Shown piece by piece: positions 45,858-59,189 of a DNA stretch of 64,000 nt. Where the stretch lies: assembly GCF_011386835.1 (NCBI RefSeq), contig NC_088800.1, positions 11,060,572 to 11,124,571 on the forward strand. Reading direction: 5' to 3'. The translations under genes and the position numbers were made by a program. This stretch comes from Chrysemys picta bellii (lineage: Eukaryota; Chordata; Testudines; Emydidae). The notes under the pieces were generated by a model. That model was not told the origin of the DNA, made no database searches, and saw nothing but the letters and a program-made list of their open reading frames with translations. Position 1 is the stretch's first letter. Every line of letters starts with the position of its first letter.

Positions 45858-48800
45858 CCTCCTGGAACCTCGCCTCTGGGTCTATTTCTGTTGCACTAGG
45901 CCATGTCCTCTAGTTTGTTGGCAAATAAGGCAAATGACCCCTTTGCTGGCTGCACATATGCTACTAACAACACTGGTTTTATTTCAGCAAACTGCACGTG
46001 GATCATATAGGTAGGTGCCAGAAAAGTGGGCCCCCACGAACCCAGAAAATACTGCTGTGACTCGCCACAGTACCAGCGTGAATGGCAGCCGGTTTCTCCT
46101 TAGTTATTGAGCCGAGCAGATGTGTCACGTTCGGTTAGTTTACATCATGATCTAAATCAACCATGAAGGATGAAGATGCATCAAAGGAAAAAAAAAACAA
46201 ATAAAGTGATGTGACGCATTCAAACAAACTATTAAACACACTCTTTGTTGGGGTTAAATCCCAACTGATTAATGTGGTCGTGGTCAAGGAAGTGGCTGTA
46301 TGTTCCTAGGAAGGCAACTATAGTCTAAGAGAAGAGAGGAGTATCAGTCTTTATGAACTGATGTTTTTAATATTATTCTTACCCTTTTCCATCTTATCCC
46401 TGTCTCAGGCTCTCTCTCTGATGCTCCCTAACAAATCCTTAGTCCCTTAGAGGAGAAAGGGTAGCTAGACACTTAAACACATGGACTACATTCAACAGAA
46501 TAAGGCTAACAGCTGATATAACCAGTTAAAAAGGGAATAAAAACCTCGGTTCCAGGGACAGACTCCGTTTCAGTTCAGAGTTTGGCTCTAAGGCAGTGCT
46601 TGGGCCTGATGAGAAGGATTTACAAGGATTTGTAATGAAGGCTCTGCAGAACTGCTTCACCACTGGCACATCAGGAGGTCCTCCCCTTCCTCCTCCCCCC
46701 AATTGAAGCAGTGGTTGATGGGAGAAAGGGTAGAGGAGGAAAATATAAACGGCTGAAGGAGTCAGTTTGGCTGAAGTTTGTGGACTGGGCCCATTTATTC
46801 CATTGAAAATAACGCAAAAGGTCGAGGATAGTGAGGTTTTCTGAAAGTCAGGTTCTTCCTGGTTTGAATGTAAGCCTGTGATGATAAATGCTGCTGGGTT
46901 TATCATCAGGTGCTCAGATATGGTCACGAGGAGCGTGGTATATGTGCATCCACAAAGAAAGAGATAGGCAGATGGCCTGTTTCTCTTTTTGGTGACGTGT
47001 ATGTTTGTTTGCTTTTTAATTTCATAAATGGGTAATTTAATCAATGAAACTAGCTCCCTCAGGCAACTCCCGTCTGACAGACTGCGTGCCAGTTGGCAGA
47101 CGTGCCAAAGTTTAAGGGAGGCCTCAGAGAAAAGCTCAAGTAACTCAGTAACAGGGGAGTGGGGTGGTCAAAATGGCCACTTTTGTGCAGAAGCACAGGG
47201 CGGGGAGGGGGGAAACTGGTACGGGTCTGTCCTTTTAATCTTTAAATCATGGCTAGTCCTAGTATTTTTCTTTTCAGGCCATGAGCTGTAAGACACATCT
47301 CAGCCAAACCCCATAACTGACATAGTATATAGCAGAGGCTGGGGGAGGAAATGTGACAGCTGGATGGGGATTCAGGGATTTTCACTGTGGATTCAGCAGC
47401 TGCTAAGCAAGGTTGAGGGGTTCAGACCAGTGCATATGGGTCGAGGGTTCATAAAGAAGTAGGTGTTCAAAGTAACCCCCACCCCATCTTGAAAGATCAA
47501 AGCGGGCTCTGTAGGTTGTAAGTGCATGTGGGGGAAAGGTGCTGACACTGTGGGGCCTTACCCAAAGCACAGCTCCCTTCTCAATGCATCCTGGACAAAT
47601 GCCTAGGGCCTGTCCTGCATTTAGACTCCCACTGACTTCAAAGAGATCTGGAGGAATCCCCAAATAAGTCCTTGTCCCCGCAGCTGGAGCTCACTTCCTA
47701 AAAAAACGTTGTCTCCTGACTTACATATCTCACTTCTGTGAGGGCCTCGGGAGGACAGCAGTGACAGAATCTCACCCCAGCCAACTTCAATAGAGTGCAA
47801 ACCATATGAGACGGGACACTCAATCTGCAATAGCAGAAAACAACATTGTGCAGTCACGATTTCAGTTCATTTTACACTGACACAGCTTCTTAAGATAAAG
47901 GATTAAAAGCTGTTGTTGGTTTTGTGTTTAAAGTCAGCCATGCAAGCACCTGCTTGATTGGAACAGGGAGATTGTGCTGGATTTGGGGGACTCTAGCTCT
48001 AAATGTCTGCCTCCCATAATATGTTTTAAAAGTGTTCCCCCTCCTCCCCCCATTGAGTGACTTCGCTGCTGGTAAGAGGTGTCAGATTGGCAGTTCTGGA
48101 GAATAAGGTCTCTGTTTATGCCCAGCCAAAGAGCATCATAGGCAGCAACAGTGCAAGCTTCCTCCACAGTGCTCTCCTTCCCTTTGCCAATGGGATTCGG
48201 TCCTGATATGGGAATGGGAGTTCAGTTTCCATGCCCCTCAGCCTTTCTGCGGTGACTGTCAATGGAAGTGGTTTGTAACACTTAAAACATGATGCACCTC
48301 GGTGGTGTTACATGTATATATACTACGGGTGGGATTGTGTTTTTAGGAACATCGCTGAGCAAGAAGTGATGCATAAGCTTCTCCACCCCGGGAGCAGCTT
48401 TAAGAGGCATTAGAGGTCTCTCTGAGTCATAGTTCCTTTTCTTCTTCCGCTGTGCTTCCAGCGAGTACCACATTAGGAGTCATTATACCATCAGCAAATG
48501 ACTATTCCACCTGTGTTGGCCAGCAAGAAGTTGGAGTGGAACCAAAGCTCTGCCCATTTCCTGCTCATCTGCTTAGATATACTAAGCAGGCCTGGAACAT
48601 CCTGCATGCTCATTCCCGAAGCCCAGGTAGCCCGTGTAGGGTAATAGGCCTCTCACACCCTTACACGGGTGTGCAGTCCATGTCACAATCTAGCCCATAG
48701 TGAAGAACATGTTGGGATCTGGGAGGAGACCCCCAACTCGTCACCCCATTGAGTTTCCAGACTGGGTGATTGCTCAGAATTAGGCTGCCTGGCGCTAAGG

Positions 48801-51119
48801 GCGTACTTACAATCCGCAGTGGAAAGTTTGGTCACTTCTCATCTTTTATTAAAACTTTCAGCCGTGGAGGCAGGGAATGTGTAAGCCAAATACCGCTCTC
48901 TTTCCAAGCACAACACATACTTTCCCTTCTTTCTTCAAATGCAGTTCCTTTCAAATCTCTATGGAGAACAATACAGTAATCAACCCTCGCAATCTAATTA
49001 TGCCCTTCCCTTTACAAAAAGACTCATATTCTTAAATAACACTTCCTGGCAGCACACGGCTTTGTGGCTCACATTGAAAGAGGGGAAAACAATGCAACCC
49101 AACCCACATATCTTCAGATCATTAATGCTCAGGGAATTGGGCACAGAATCCTTTCTTAGCCTCATCACTGATGAAAATAATACTTACCCTAAAGCGCTTG
49201 GCTGCCTTCATGTACCGACCACAGACAATAATCTAATCAGTGAATGATCCTCGTTTTGTTGATCATTTTCCTGTGAATTGTTCCAACAGTGATAAAAAAA
49301 AATTATAAATAAATAAGAAACCGCTTCTGCTGGGAACACAAAGGCTGGGCAAGAGTTCATTCCTTGGCACACAGCTGCTAGTTATGATTCTAACTTTCCT
49401 CACCACTGGGTCAACTATCAACCTGAGGTTCAGTAGGTTAAAGAAGGGCCTTCACATTCAAATCTTCCCCCTGCCCCTATGCAGAGGCATTCTATAGCAT
49501 AAGCAAAACCCAAAAGCACCTTGGTTCAGCAAAAGCTCCTGGCCTACATGGGATCTTCCCTTTGTCTTTTGCTCTAGGAGTATGATTTTATTTTTAATAT
49601 AAAGATTTTTTTCCCCCTTGTGGAGTACATTTCAGCCCCAAAATATATGATATGTGCTGCATTTGGTGCATGCTCCCTCAGGCAAACCAAGGGATCTGTA
49701 AGTGGTACTATTTTTCCTATCAGCCCTGGAGAGTAGTGTGGCAGCCCTGTGTGTTATTAATGGATAAAATCTGAGCAGCGGCCAACCCCAAGGTGAACCC
49801 TATGCATTTAAAACATTTCATCAGACAGCTAAGTATTTTTTTTCCCCTTCACTACAGAGGATATCTCTACTGCCACCACTCAATAGATCCCGATAGAAGA
49901 GAGCAATAGCCGGACTCACTAATGTGAAAATTGATAGTATGAGCTCTCCAATGAAATATAAACAGCTCTGTGTTTCTTAAGTGTCAATATCACGGGGGCT
50001 GGGCTGGCAAGGCGGTGTGGTGGATTAACCCTAGAATTATCCGGGAGGGGGAAGTGGTAAATGGAAAAGCTTTGTCCAATCAACCAGCCACAAGAGTTCA
50101 TTTCTGAGGTGTACAAGATGGTCTGTTGTTGACTCCCAGATGCTGGCAGCTGGAAACCTAGCTACAGTTTATGACTCCCGATACTGGAATATTTCCGGGG
50201 GTTGGAGGAAGGGTGGCAAAAGGAAGGTTAGGCAGAGCTGACACCGCAAGAAAAAGGAGAAAAATAATGGAGGGAGAATTATATGAGAATTGAGCATCCA
50301 AATTTGCAGGATTACTCTGGTCATAGGTACAGATGCAAGACTGTATGCCCTGAGTCCAGCTACAACTCTGATATCTAATTGTGTTTATTAGACCAGCAGA
50401 TTATTCCTGAGGGGAGAGCTGAGAAACATGAAACAAGAATCCTCTGCTGAATTAGATCTGAGGCCTTGCACTTTCATTCCCTCTTATGGAAGCACTTGGT
50501 ATAACCCTAGTGGCTTCTTGAAGGAGACACTGTCAGGTTATCATTCAAATAGTTCTAAAGGTCAGATTTCCTTATCTCTTTTATTAACAGCACCCACATT
50601 TGTTAAACTTGAAAGAATTTTACTTTTCACACTCTTTTTTATTTCTTGCATTGAAAACAGGCTAGTCACTTTCACGTTTGTTTAGCTCACTTTCACCTTC
50701 TGGTTCCCATACTTCAGCAGAATGTTTGAGTCGCAAACTCTCCAGGGGAATGTTATACCTTGAAAAAATAAATTGTTTGCATGGAAGTTTTAAAGAATAT
50801 TTATGTTGATAGGCGCTTTTTTTAAACTAATTTACTAATTTACTAATGAATTTTGGGGCTTAAATTGACTTGACAGTCTTCCTTTAAGGAAAACAAACAA
50901 AAAAGTTATTAAAACAACAATTATTTCTCAGGGGCACAAGCCTTAACATTTTCAAATATCAAGCTTATTTAAAAATGGGCACTCCCAAATAGATAGCCAA
51001 TAAATCCAGCGCTGATTCGGGGAGGAGGATAAAAAGAATACAACACCACACAGCCATGCCATAAATCATCAAAATGCCACTAAAAAAACCCAACCACCCA
51101 TATATATAGATTATATAAA
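45858..51119. other. Gene-free stretch with repeat scraps
   Basis: Contains the window's longest open frame (46526-47044, minus, 172 codons), which has no recognisable domain and a G-rich low-complexity part; its length is near the chance maximum. 47606-47665 has 'gactcccactgacttcaaag', a piece of the tcaatgg-type palindromic repeats. Short A/T runs elsewhere. No supported gene. Confidence 0.4.
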
Positions 51120-51375
51120 GTACTTTTCTTGTCTATGTTGCTGGGAGCTTGGACTTCTTATCTTGAGTTTCTCTTCTTAGCTTGTTTACTGAATTTTCAA
51201 TCTGCCTGTTGAGGCTTAAGGACCCTTCTACTTATGACTCAAAGGTGGAATCAAAGCACGCAGGAGAGGATCATACCTAAGTTGAGGGTCCTTAACCCTG
51301 AGCTGGCAGACTGAAGAGTTAGTAAACAAGCCAAAGAAGACTCAAGATAAGGTGCTGGAGCAGCCACAAGAAAAA
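51120..51375. repeat. Unclassified foldback element
   Basis: The left arm 51157-51228 (cttatcttgagtttctcttc...cttaaggaccctt) is the imperfect complement of the right arm 51284-51351 (gagggtccttaaccctgagc...gactcaagataag), about 70 bp each around a 55-bp spacer. Weaker complementarity extends outward to about 51122 (acttttcttgtc) and 51375 (acaagaaaaag). No transposon terminus or duplication seen. Confidence 0.8.
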
Positions 51376-52407
51376 GAGAAGCACATAACACGAGGGAAAT
51401 CACTGAGCAACATGGTAATTAATGTGCACAATGTGCAATTAATGTGTACAAATGACCTTTCCTACAAACCCTCTCAAATAACCCACTCGCATGCACATTC
51501 TTTCCATACAAAGGTGGGGGAAAGGGACATAATCTAGCCACAAATCAGCCAGAAAATTCCCCACTGGAAGAGATTTCCCTTCTAGTGAAAATGTGGCAAA
51601 CCCTGGCCTTTTTGCCCCTCCCAACTGTCCAGCATAGGGGTTGTGTTAGGGTTCAGAGAGGGTATATTGGAGCTCCACTCCATTAGTCCTCCACTGGTAT
51701 GGGGTCCAATAAGATCTCAACATAAGTGGCAACATTTAGAGCTGCCTGGCAGGAGGTCTGAGATGTGCTGGGGTTGAGGCCAGCCATCAGAATCAGGGAA
51801 TCATAACTGGGTCCCTGACACTTCGCCCCTCCCGCAACTCCTGTTCTGGCACAGGAGATAATCTGCTCCAAAGTGCTTTAGCCTGTCAATCTTCAGATTT
51901 TCCCAGCCAAACTGTTAGTAAATTCCATGTGAATCGAACAGCTAAAATTCTGCCACAGGCTTTGAAAGCTAGGGGTAAATAATAGAGTGGAACAATATTT
52001 TATACCAGAAGTGAGAGCTTGCAAGATACTGCTTATTTCAGGTTGGAGTATGGACACAAAACCAGTCGGGTTTCATGCAGAACTTTTCTGGGATTGTGAC
52101 TCACACTGAAACTTTTTGCTCTCTCTCTGGATGGGCCCAATCTTTTGGGTTTTTCATGGGTTTGGTGATACAAGAAAACTCTTGACATCTGTTCTCCTGG
52201 AATGAGCAAACTCTCATGAACTTTTACAAAACCCCCAAGGAACCACAAAGAAAGCAGTGCAAAGAGTTTAGTGAACATACTATTTTATTCTAAGTTTCAT
52301 CAACGCCTTTCTGAGTTAAAATCAGAGCTGTTCAAAACATTGAGCTTGAGGAAAGGGAATCACAAACATTTTATTTTTCAAAATCTTAAAACTTTTGACT
52401 AGACCTA
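51376..52407. other. Gene-free stretch
   Basis: Nothing recognised; short frames only. Confidence 0.4.
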
Positions 52408-52552
52408 AAGCTGGTCAAAAATGGAGGGGGAAATCACAAATGAATTATTGGAATGTTTTCCTCATTTTTGTGATAGTTATTGTGTTGTGAAATGTTAGCA
52501 ATTTTTTTTTCAGAAAATCTAAATTTGGAAAATTTCAACCAGCTCAAGGCAA
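52408..52552. repeat. AT-rich element with inverted ends (agctggt...accagct)
   Basis: The left tip aaagctggtcaaaaatgg and right tip ggaaaatttcaaccagctc are inverted relative to each other. The interior is T-rich. Same style as 38060-38345. Confidence 0.6.
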
Positions 52553-54888
52553 AAGGAGCCTGCAACTTAAAATGAAATCCAAGATTCATTCACAGACACG
52601 CGTGCGCACACACATGCACACACACAGAGTATTTGTCCAAGCACATAAAAATTATGATATTGGCTTAAACATAACAAGATTAAAAATAAATAAATGCTGT
52701 GCTTGTTTTACTTGCTTTCTGTTTTTTAAGCTTCAAATTTTCAAGTTTTTTCTCTGCAGCTGATCTGGAACAATTTTTTTAATTAAAATTGAGATTCTCG
52801 TATAATAACATGACTCCAGGAGTTGGGGCTTTAAGGAAAACAGTCAGTGGCATGAGAGTCATCATGATAAAAATGTGAGCTGGCAACACTGCAATGCCTG
52901 TCCCCTTTGTCCTCCTGGAAGTTTTACACAGTTTTAGTTTGGAATTGAGAGACTATAGATTTGTGCATACAGAGGTGATAATGGAGTTTTCTTTGAAGGC
53001 TTTGGTCTGACAAAGCCTGAAGTTGCTGATTTTCAGTGCAAACTAAAGGGCCCATCTGTTTAACGGAACTGAAATGGGTTATTTGAAATTATTTTGTTAG
53101 GTAGGGTTGAAAAATTCCACAATTTAGCTCCATAAAAGGGAAAAAATTTTGACTAAACATTGTGCACAAAATATGTCCTGTTTTTTGACCAGCTCCAGAG
53201 AGGGAGTTCTCGTGTTCCTGTTTTAATTAACATTGGTTTATCTGATGCATATATTTTGTGGATCTGTATATTATAAATGCACCAATGGTTGATTCCAAAA
53301 CGCATCTGCCAAATGGAAAAATAAATAAATATAGTGGTGATCTGAGCTGTTTGAAAAGTTCTCCTGACCTGCAAAACCACACAAATCAAGAAACCAAAAA
53401 ACTCCTTGAAAACATTTATTTGGTATCATCTCAAATTTGTCACCTTTTAGTTGCATAGGAAAAGCCAGCTGCAAATTCACCCCAATTTGCAGAGTGACAC
53501 TGCAAATTCACGGCCACTCCCTGACTCTGAGAAACATTTTCATCATCCGGGGTCCCCATCCCATGAAGATCAGTGGGTGGGAAAGAGGAATGAATTGGTG
53601 AAAACACCAAAGAAGGCAGTAGGCTGAAAAACGAAAGGGAGAAAGATCATGGGCAAGAAAGGGGAAAATGCAGGGAGAATGAGACAGAAACAGTGAGTGA
53701 AAACACCGCTGGTAAAAGTAGATAGGGGGAGATGCACAGATAGCTTATCTTCATGGCACTGCCGTTCCTACCTGGGCAAAAGCTGTATGTTATTCTAAAC
53801 TGGTTATATCATTTAGAACTTGTAGACACAGGCCCAGAATAATATTAAAAGAAAACAAAACAGGTTCTGAAGCAGGGCCACCTGAGTGTTATCTGGTCCT
53901 TCTCAGAACCCTCAACATTCCTGGTCTGCGAGTGAATTGTTGTGTTGTGCCCTTTGGTCCTTAGGGAGCTGAATTTTCTCTAAGGCAGTAGGCAGGTGTG
54001 CTATCTTGTCCTGTCCATGCTTGGGGCAAGGGTACTTTAACATCCCACACGGTATGGCCTATGAGTAACAGAAGTGCCACCCTTGTTGGCACAAGCTTCC
54101 ACCCAGAGAAGAAATGGGAGGAGGCGTAATTTATTTGGCCCTTGAATTTATAAGGTCTAGAGAAATTCACAGTTCACAGAAGGATCAGACAACAGCCAGT
54201 ACTTCCTTCTGGCTAGAGCTGACACAGCTAGAGCAGGAGAGAGTGCCAGACTATCCCCTTTGTTTGTTAATACATTATTTGGTTAAATAAAACTGGAAAG
54301 GGAGAGAATTACTACACACCTGTGAACCTCCAGAGACAATCCTACAACTTGGCTGGTTCCACTCTGGAAGAAATAAAAGGGCAGAGGCAGTACTAACTAC
54401 AAAGTCCAATTAACTAACTCCTCCCCCTGCTGGCAGACAGATTAATACCTCTGCAGTAGGGTGAACTGCGCTAAATTTGCACCATTTGAGTCTATCTGAA
54501 ATGCTTATTTGGAGCAGGGTGGTCAGATGATATGGAATACATCAGGAGAGGTAAACTTCCACTGTATTTAAGATGTGGTTGGAGATGGAGGTAGCCAGTT
54601 TTACATTCTCTCAGCAAGTCAGTATCACCCCAGGACACAAAAGGGTGTAATATGCACAATGTGGAAAGTTTTAGAGGCATCTCCCTTCCAACAAGTCTGT
54701 GAAAACGCTGATCTGAAAGACTTAAAGCAGCTCACTTGAGACTCATTTTCAGTATGGCTAAAGTTCTGAAACCTAGACTGCAAAATCTCAGGAAGCAGCT
54801 GGGTTCCTAATTAAAACAAATCGTTAATAGATTTAGCAGCCCAAATTTATGCTTTTCAATTAAAAATGCTATTGGGCTTGGTATCTGC

Positions 54889-54889
<1 letters not shown>
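52553..54889. other. Gene-free stretch
   Basis: A short CA tract at 52606-52626. 53085-53200 has gaaaaattccac ... gaccagctccag, another remnant of the AT-rich family. No supported gene. Confidence 0.4.

Positions 54890-54925
<36 letters not shown>
54890..54925. repeat. (TG)n microsatellite
   Basis: About 18 uninterrupted GT/TG units. Confidence 0.98.
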
Positions 54926-54926
<1 letters not shown>

Positions 54927-57589
54927 ACTCATGTGCACAGTATATAGGTGTATGTCAGCGGGCCTAATGTGCAAAAGGATCGGATCCGAATCCATTTGTT
55001 ATGATGGATTCAAAACATCTTTGCATCTTCATCTAACCTCCCCATGTCATGTGTTTCAGCAACAATTTCATACAGACTAGAATGTACCATACATTTTGAG
55101 AAGGATAGCATGTGTCAAGACATATACCGTGTCAGGGACACTTGGGCTGCTCTCTAGGAATTCATTTCCTGACCATATTTAGTCTGTCCTTCAGCATGAA
55201 AGCAGTTGGACATTTTTCTTCCAATAATTTTTTCTCATTTGGAAGGTAGAAATTTTTCGGGGCCAGAGCAACAGATATGAGCGATCGACAGGCTGATCAG
55301 AATTCACGTAGGAAGAATTTGTCCTTTAAATTAGCCGTCTTTTTACATCCCCCCTGATTCTCAGACTTAGATCTTAGCCATCCGTTTTGCTTAAGTACAG
55401 TAGCTCCCTTCTCAGACTCCTGACTAAACCTGGGTGGAAAAAAAGAAGGTCATTTTTTGGCAAAAAGAAATTCCACTCCCATAACATCAGATTTGATTAA
55501 CTCATTTCTTTTCCATTTCTTTCACTGTACTGAGGCAAAAACAGCATATTTGGTTTTAGCCATATAAAGGAAAGACGAGATCCAGGAAACGTCACTGCTC
55601 ATAAACGAATGGTTAGATGTGCTAAGCTGATGTAAGTCATCTTTGCTCCCAACAAACTGAATGTCGATATGTTTTTTGCTTTTGAACAAAAATGAGCCCA
55701 AAGCCCAAATTGATGGTGGTTGTATTCCTGTGAAACTTCTCACATTTTGATTTTTCTTTCTATTTTCTGTATCACTCTGCTTATATGTACCACCATCCTC
55801 TGCTGGAAAAGACATAATCATTGCCATGTCGTGTCTTTCCAAATGACAATGGGTGATCTCCTTTTCTCTTGTGTTTTCTGAAAGTCAATTATAAACTGGA
55901 AAAAATGGGAGGAACCAAGATCTAACAATATTCATTCTTCCAATTCAGTCACAGGACATTGACTATGGGTGATATATTCATTTTATCCTTGTGTTAGTAG
56001 CCTTCCTTACTGCTGCAAAGAAAAGCAAACTCTGTCCCCCCTTCAGTCTGAGTATGGATATATTTATGTTTTTCATACAGCACCATAAATGTGGAAATCC
56101 GCATGGTCACAAGGGTCTGTGGCAGCAGACCCAGGTACAAGATCAGGCTCCACTTTGCATACAAACATTTCTAACAGCAGAGGTTGGGTGTAAGCAGATG
56201 CTAAGTTCAGAATGGCCACTCCATTTGCCTACAGATTTGCTGCAATGCCAGTATTTAGTACTTTGCTTTGTAAAGTGGTTTGTTTGTTTTTAGATACCTT
56301 GACTAGTAACAAAACAAATTCTATTCCAGCATATGGTAATACACTGAGCTGAAGTGATTTATTCACACTACAAAGAGGGGCATGGTTAACACAGAACATT
56401 TTTGCATATTCTGGGAACCCGACAGCCAGAGGGATGCGGTTGGGGTTGTCAAGGGGAGCATAGCAAATTCCCTGTTGCTGCATTTATACCCTGAAGAAAC
56501 TCATTTAGTAAGAGATTAAGCTCTGGAACTAAATCTAAAAGTGAGCTAGGAGCGGGAAAGCAATAGAACGCTATGAGATTCTATTGCTGACTATGGAGGT
56601 CACATGACCCTGACACATAACTTTTACTGAGTTGACTATATCTCACTTCCTGTAAGTGCCTGTCCCTCAAGCTCTCTCTCAAGGACTTGGCCAATCTCCT
56701 TTTGTAAATAGAACAATGCTTTATATTTCTCTATTACTCTGGAGTGACTATATCAATAATGCAGGAAAGGCATCTGTCCAGCACAATGAGATTATTTTTC
56801 TGATTTCGGTTGACAGTTATGGTAATAGTTTGGCAAACAATCTACTCCACCATCAATGACCACAGATTACAGCTGTTTTTAAAAATCTCAGCCGCTCCTG
56901 GAAACTTAGAAGATTGATTGTGTGGCAGGAGCGAGCGAGCGAGCATAAGCTTTTATGGCCACAACTTTTTAACTCTTTTTTTGTTCTCAAAGTGGATGCA
57001 TATTCCCTTAGACACCGTATGTAAGTGCACAGCATAATGAGAGCAAGGGGAAAACAAATTATCCTGCTTTGAAGGCAAATCAGGAGCTGTTTTGCACTGA
57101 AGCATTCAGAAACCAGCATTGGGGGTTGTAAAAGAACCAGGAAGCTTTGGTGTTCCCTTGGGGCAGGCTTTTACACTGCTGAATTTCCAGACGGTTTCCA
57201 CTGCAGTATTAGGGCCATGCTTTAAGCATGTCATCTGCATGGCTTTCAGCAGGTGAGTAGACTCAGCTAACAGTGGGACCACTCATATGCTTACAGTTAA
57301 GCATGTGCTAAGTGGTTTGTTGGATTGGGGCCAGAGTGTTCAGCAACCTACAGGATCAAGCACTTAACACTTCAGTTAGAGTTGGATGGACTCTATCTAC
57401 CTATCTAGCCCTTAACCCCCTAGTATCCACATATCTCTACCTAAAACCTGAATTTGCTTCACCTGTATTCATATCCCTTTTGTGTTCACTTCTAGCAAAT
57501 ATTTTACCAAACAGCGTTTACTTGCAGGACTATTCAGCAATTTTTGATTGACTATTCGAGATTTTAGAAGGAAATGGTGCAGTAACACC
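54926..57589. other. Gene-free stretch
   Basis: The minus frame 55522-55842 (106 codons) lacks a recognised domain. A 4-unit gagc repeat lies at about 56929-56944. Otherwise unassigned. Confidence 0.4.
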
Positions 57590-57690
57590 CAGAGGACCCA
57601 ATCAGACTGGAGGTCCTGTCGTGCCAGGTACAGTGCCAAGAAATGTTAAAAGAGAAGTCCTGCCCTACAGAGCTCACAATCGAAATGAAC
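57590..57690 (-). repeat. MIR-related SINE fragment, minus strand
   Basis: 'gtgccaggtacagtgccaag', 'agtcctgccctacagagctc', acaatcgaaatga: the extended-3' module of the MIR-like copies. Confidence 0.65.
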
Positions 57691-58643
57691 GGTTTCATAA
57701 ATGCGCTGCTTAGATCACACAGTGCACTTCTTTTTCCTGAGTGGGGGAGCATAAATCTCCGTGCCCAGTCAAAACTTGAGCTAGAATTTCAGATTCTAAA
57801 CACGCCCAGTAAACTGCGGCGGGAAAATATTTGTAGACATTATTTGAGAAGTATTTCTAGAACATTGTCAGGAAATATTTTCAATCTGAGCAACAATGAA
57901 GGAAGAAAAATGTAAACGGCTAGACAGTGCCTTGAACAGAAAAAAAAAAAAAAAAAAGGTCAGTATTCCCTGCGAATTGTTCACTTGGCTGTAACTTAAA
58001 TGTTATTTCTGGTTGCCCAGCCTCACTACGGAGGTTGATGACAATAGAGCATTGTCAGTTTTCAGGCTTTGACATTCATAGGAATAGAATCCCAAGGTTC
58101 AGCAGGCCTTCCCCAGAGGTGAATTTGGTCCAATATGTTGGGGTTTTTTTTCCTCATTGGCCATGACATTGGTCTGTTATCAGCCATCGTTGCCCTGAAA
58201 CCAAGAGATACAGTCATGGCTGTTACCCAGAAAAGGCAGATAATTATTGTAACACACTGATATTCCTTTTCCTTCCCAGTTAAAGAGCTAAACCTCAGAA
58301 GCAGCAATGAGTGTAGGATATGGCTCAAGCTGTTCAAACTCTCGAAATTCAGGTGGGTTCATTTGTCTCATGAACTCTTCACCTAGGCCCCAATTAGTAT
58401 TATATTAACCCCCCTTAAATATGAGATTGCTGTGATCTTACAATACTCCAGAATGATCTATTAGCTGCCTCATTTCCTGGCTCCATCAGATGAAAATGTC
58501 TACAGTAGGTCATTCGATAGCATTACTTGATTAATTCAGCAAGCTGCATTGAATGCCCAAGATGTCAGCCAAGTGTGGGCTACTTACACTGTATATAATG
58601 TACACTTGGATATATTACAGGGTATGTAAACACCACTTATCCA
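57691..58643. other. Gene-free stretch with an 18-A run
   Basis: An uninterrupted A18 lies at 57940-57957. No poly(A) signal or reverse-transcribed gene is recognisable upstream, so it is listed as a homopolymer rather than a retrocopy tail. Confidence 0.45.
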
Positions 58644-58677
58644 TGCATGCACACATGCACACACACACACACATATA
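58644..58677. repeat. CA/TG-rich microsatellite
   Basis: gcatgcacacatgcac followed by about 8 CA units and atatatgc. Confidence 0.9.
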
Positions 58678-58766
58678 TGCAGAATAAGAGGCGACGACAT
58701 GATGACGTGGTGCAGTATAAAATGTTTATGATGATTGGCATGATTTTGGGATGGACTCATGAGTGG

Positions 58767-58850
58767 CAAAGGAATAGGGCCCGATCTGAAGACTAGCAAA
58801 GTCAGTGGAAAAGCTCAAAGTGACTACGCTGGGTTTTGGATCAGCCCCCA
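58767..58850. repeat. Palindromic 'gatctgaag...ggatcag' repeat
   Basis: 'gggcccgatctgaagactag', caaagtcagtggaaaagctc, 'aaagtgactacgctgggttt', tggatcagccccc. Sister of 41225-41305. Confidence 0.6.
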
Positions 58851-58925
58851 AGTAAATTAAACTAGTCATTACAAATGAATTAGAGTTAACACCTTTGTAC
58901 CACACCCTATCATCCTAATAACCTA

Positions 58926-59100
58926 GGGAGGGATAGCTCAGTGGTTTGAGCATTGGCCTGCTAAACCCAGGGTTGTGAGTTCAATCCTTGAGAGGGTTAC
59001 TTAGAGATCTGGGGCAAAAATCTGTCAGGGGATTGGTCCTGCTTTGAGCAAGGGGTTGGACTAGATGACCTAAGGTCCTTTCCAATCCTGATATTCTATG
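58926..59100 (+). mobile_element. tRNA-derived SINE with CR1-like tail (turtle Cry/Pol III SINE type)
   Basis: The tRNA-like head gggagggatagctcagtggt contains the A box (tagctcagtggtttg, about 58933-58947). The B box lies in gttgtgagttcaatcc (about 58972-58987). The tRNA-unrelated middle 'ggggcaaaaatctgtcaggg' follows, then a 3' tail 'ggactagatgacctaaggtc' ... atattctatg at 59100. Such a tail is shared with CR1 LINEs, whose machinery mobilises it. The architecture is characteristic of cryptodiran turtles and is the main taxonomic clue. A few bases are missing before the tail. Confidence 0.9.
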
Positions 59101-59189
59101 CCATAGTTTACAGGAAAGAGATAACATTTTTTAAAAAGTGCTTAAAAGCCAGATTTTCAAAAGCATTTTGATGCCTAAAGATGTAGATA
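59101..59189. other. Spacer between SINE and CR1 fragment
   Basis: Contains 'ccagattttcaaaagcattt' and gcctaaagatgtagat, pieces of the taggcacctaaat repeat type. Confidence 0.4.

Noticed and set aside
57643..57957. Processed pseudogene ending in A18
   Set aside because: No recognisable parent gene, no poly(A) signal and no flanking duplication; the upstream part is a MIR-related fragment.
58926..59000. Possible functional tRNA gene
   Set aside because: A- and B-box sequences are present, but the following SINE body and CR1-like tail, and the lack of a complete cloverleaf, identify a SINE head.
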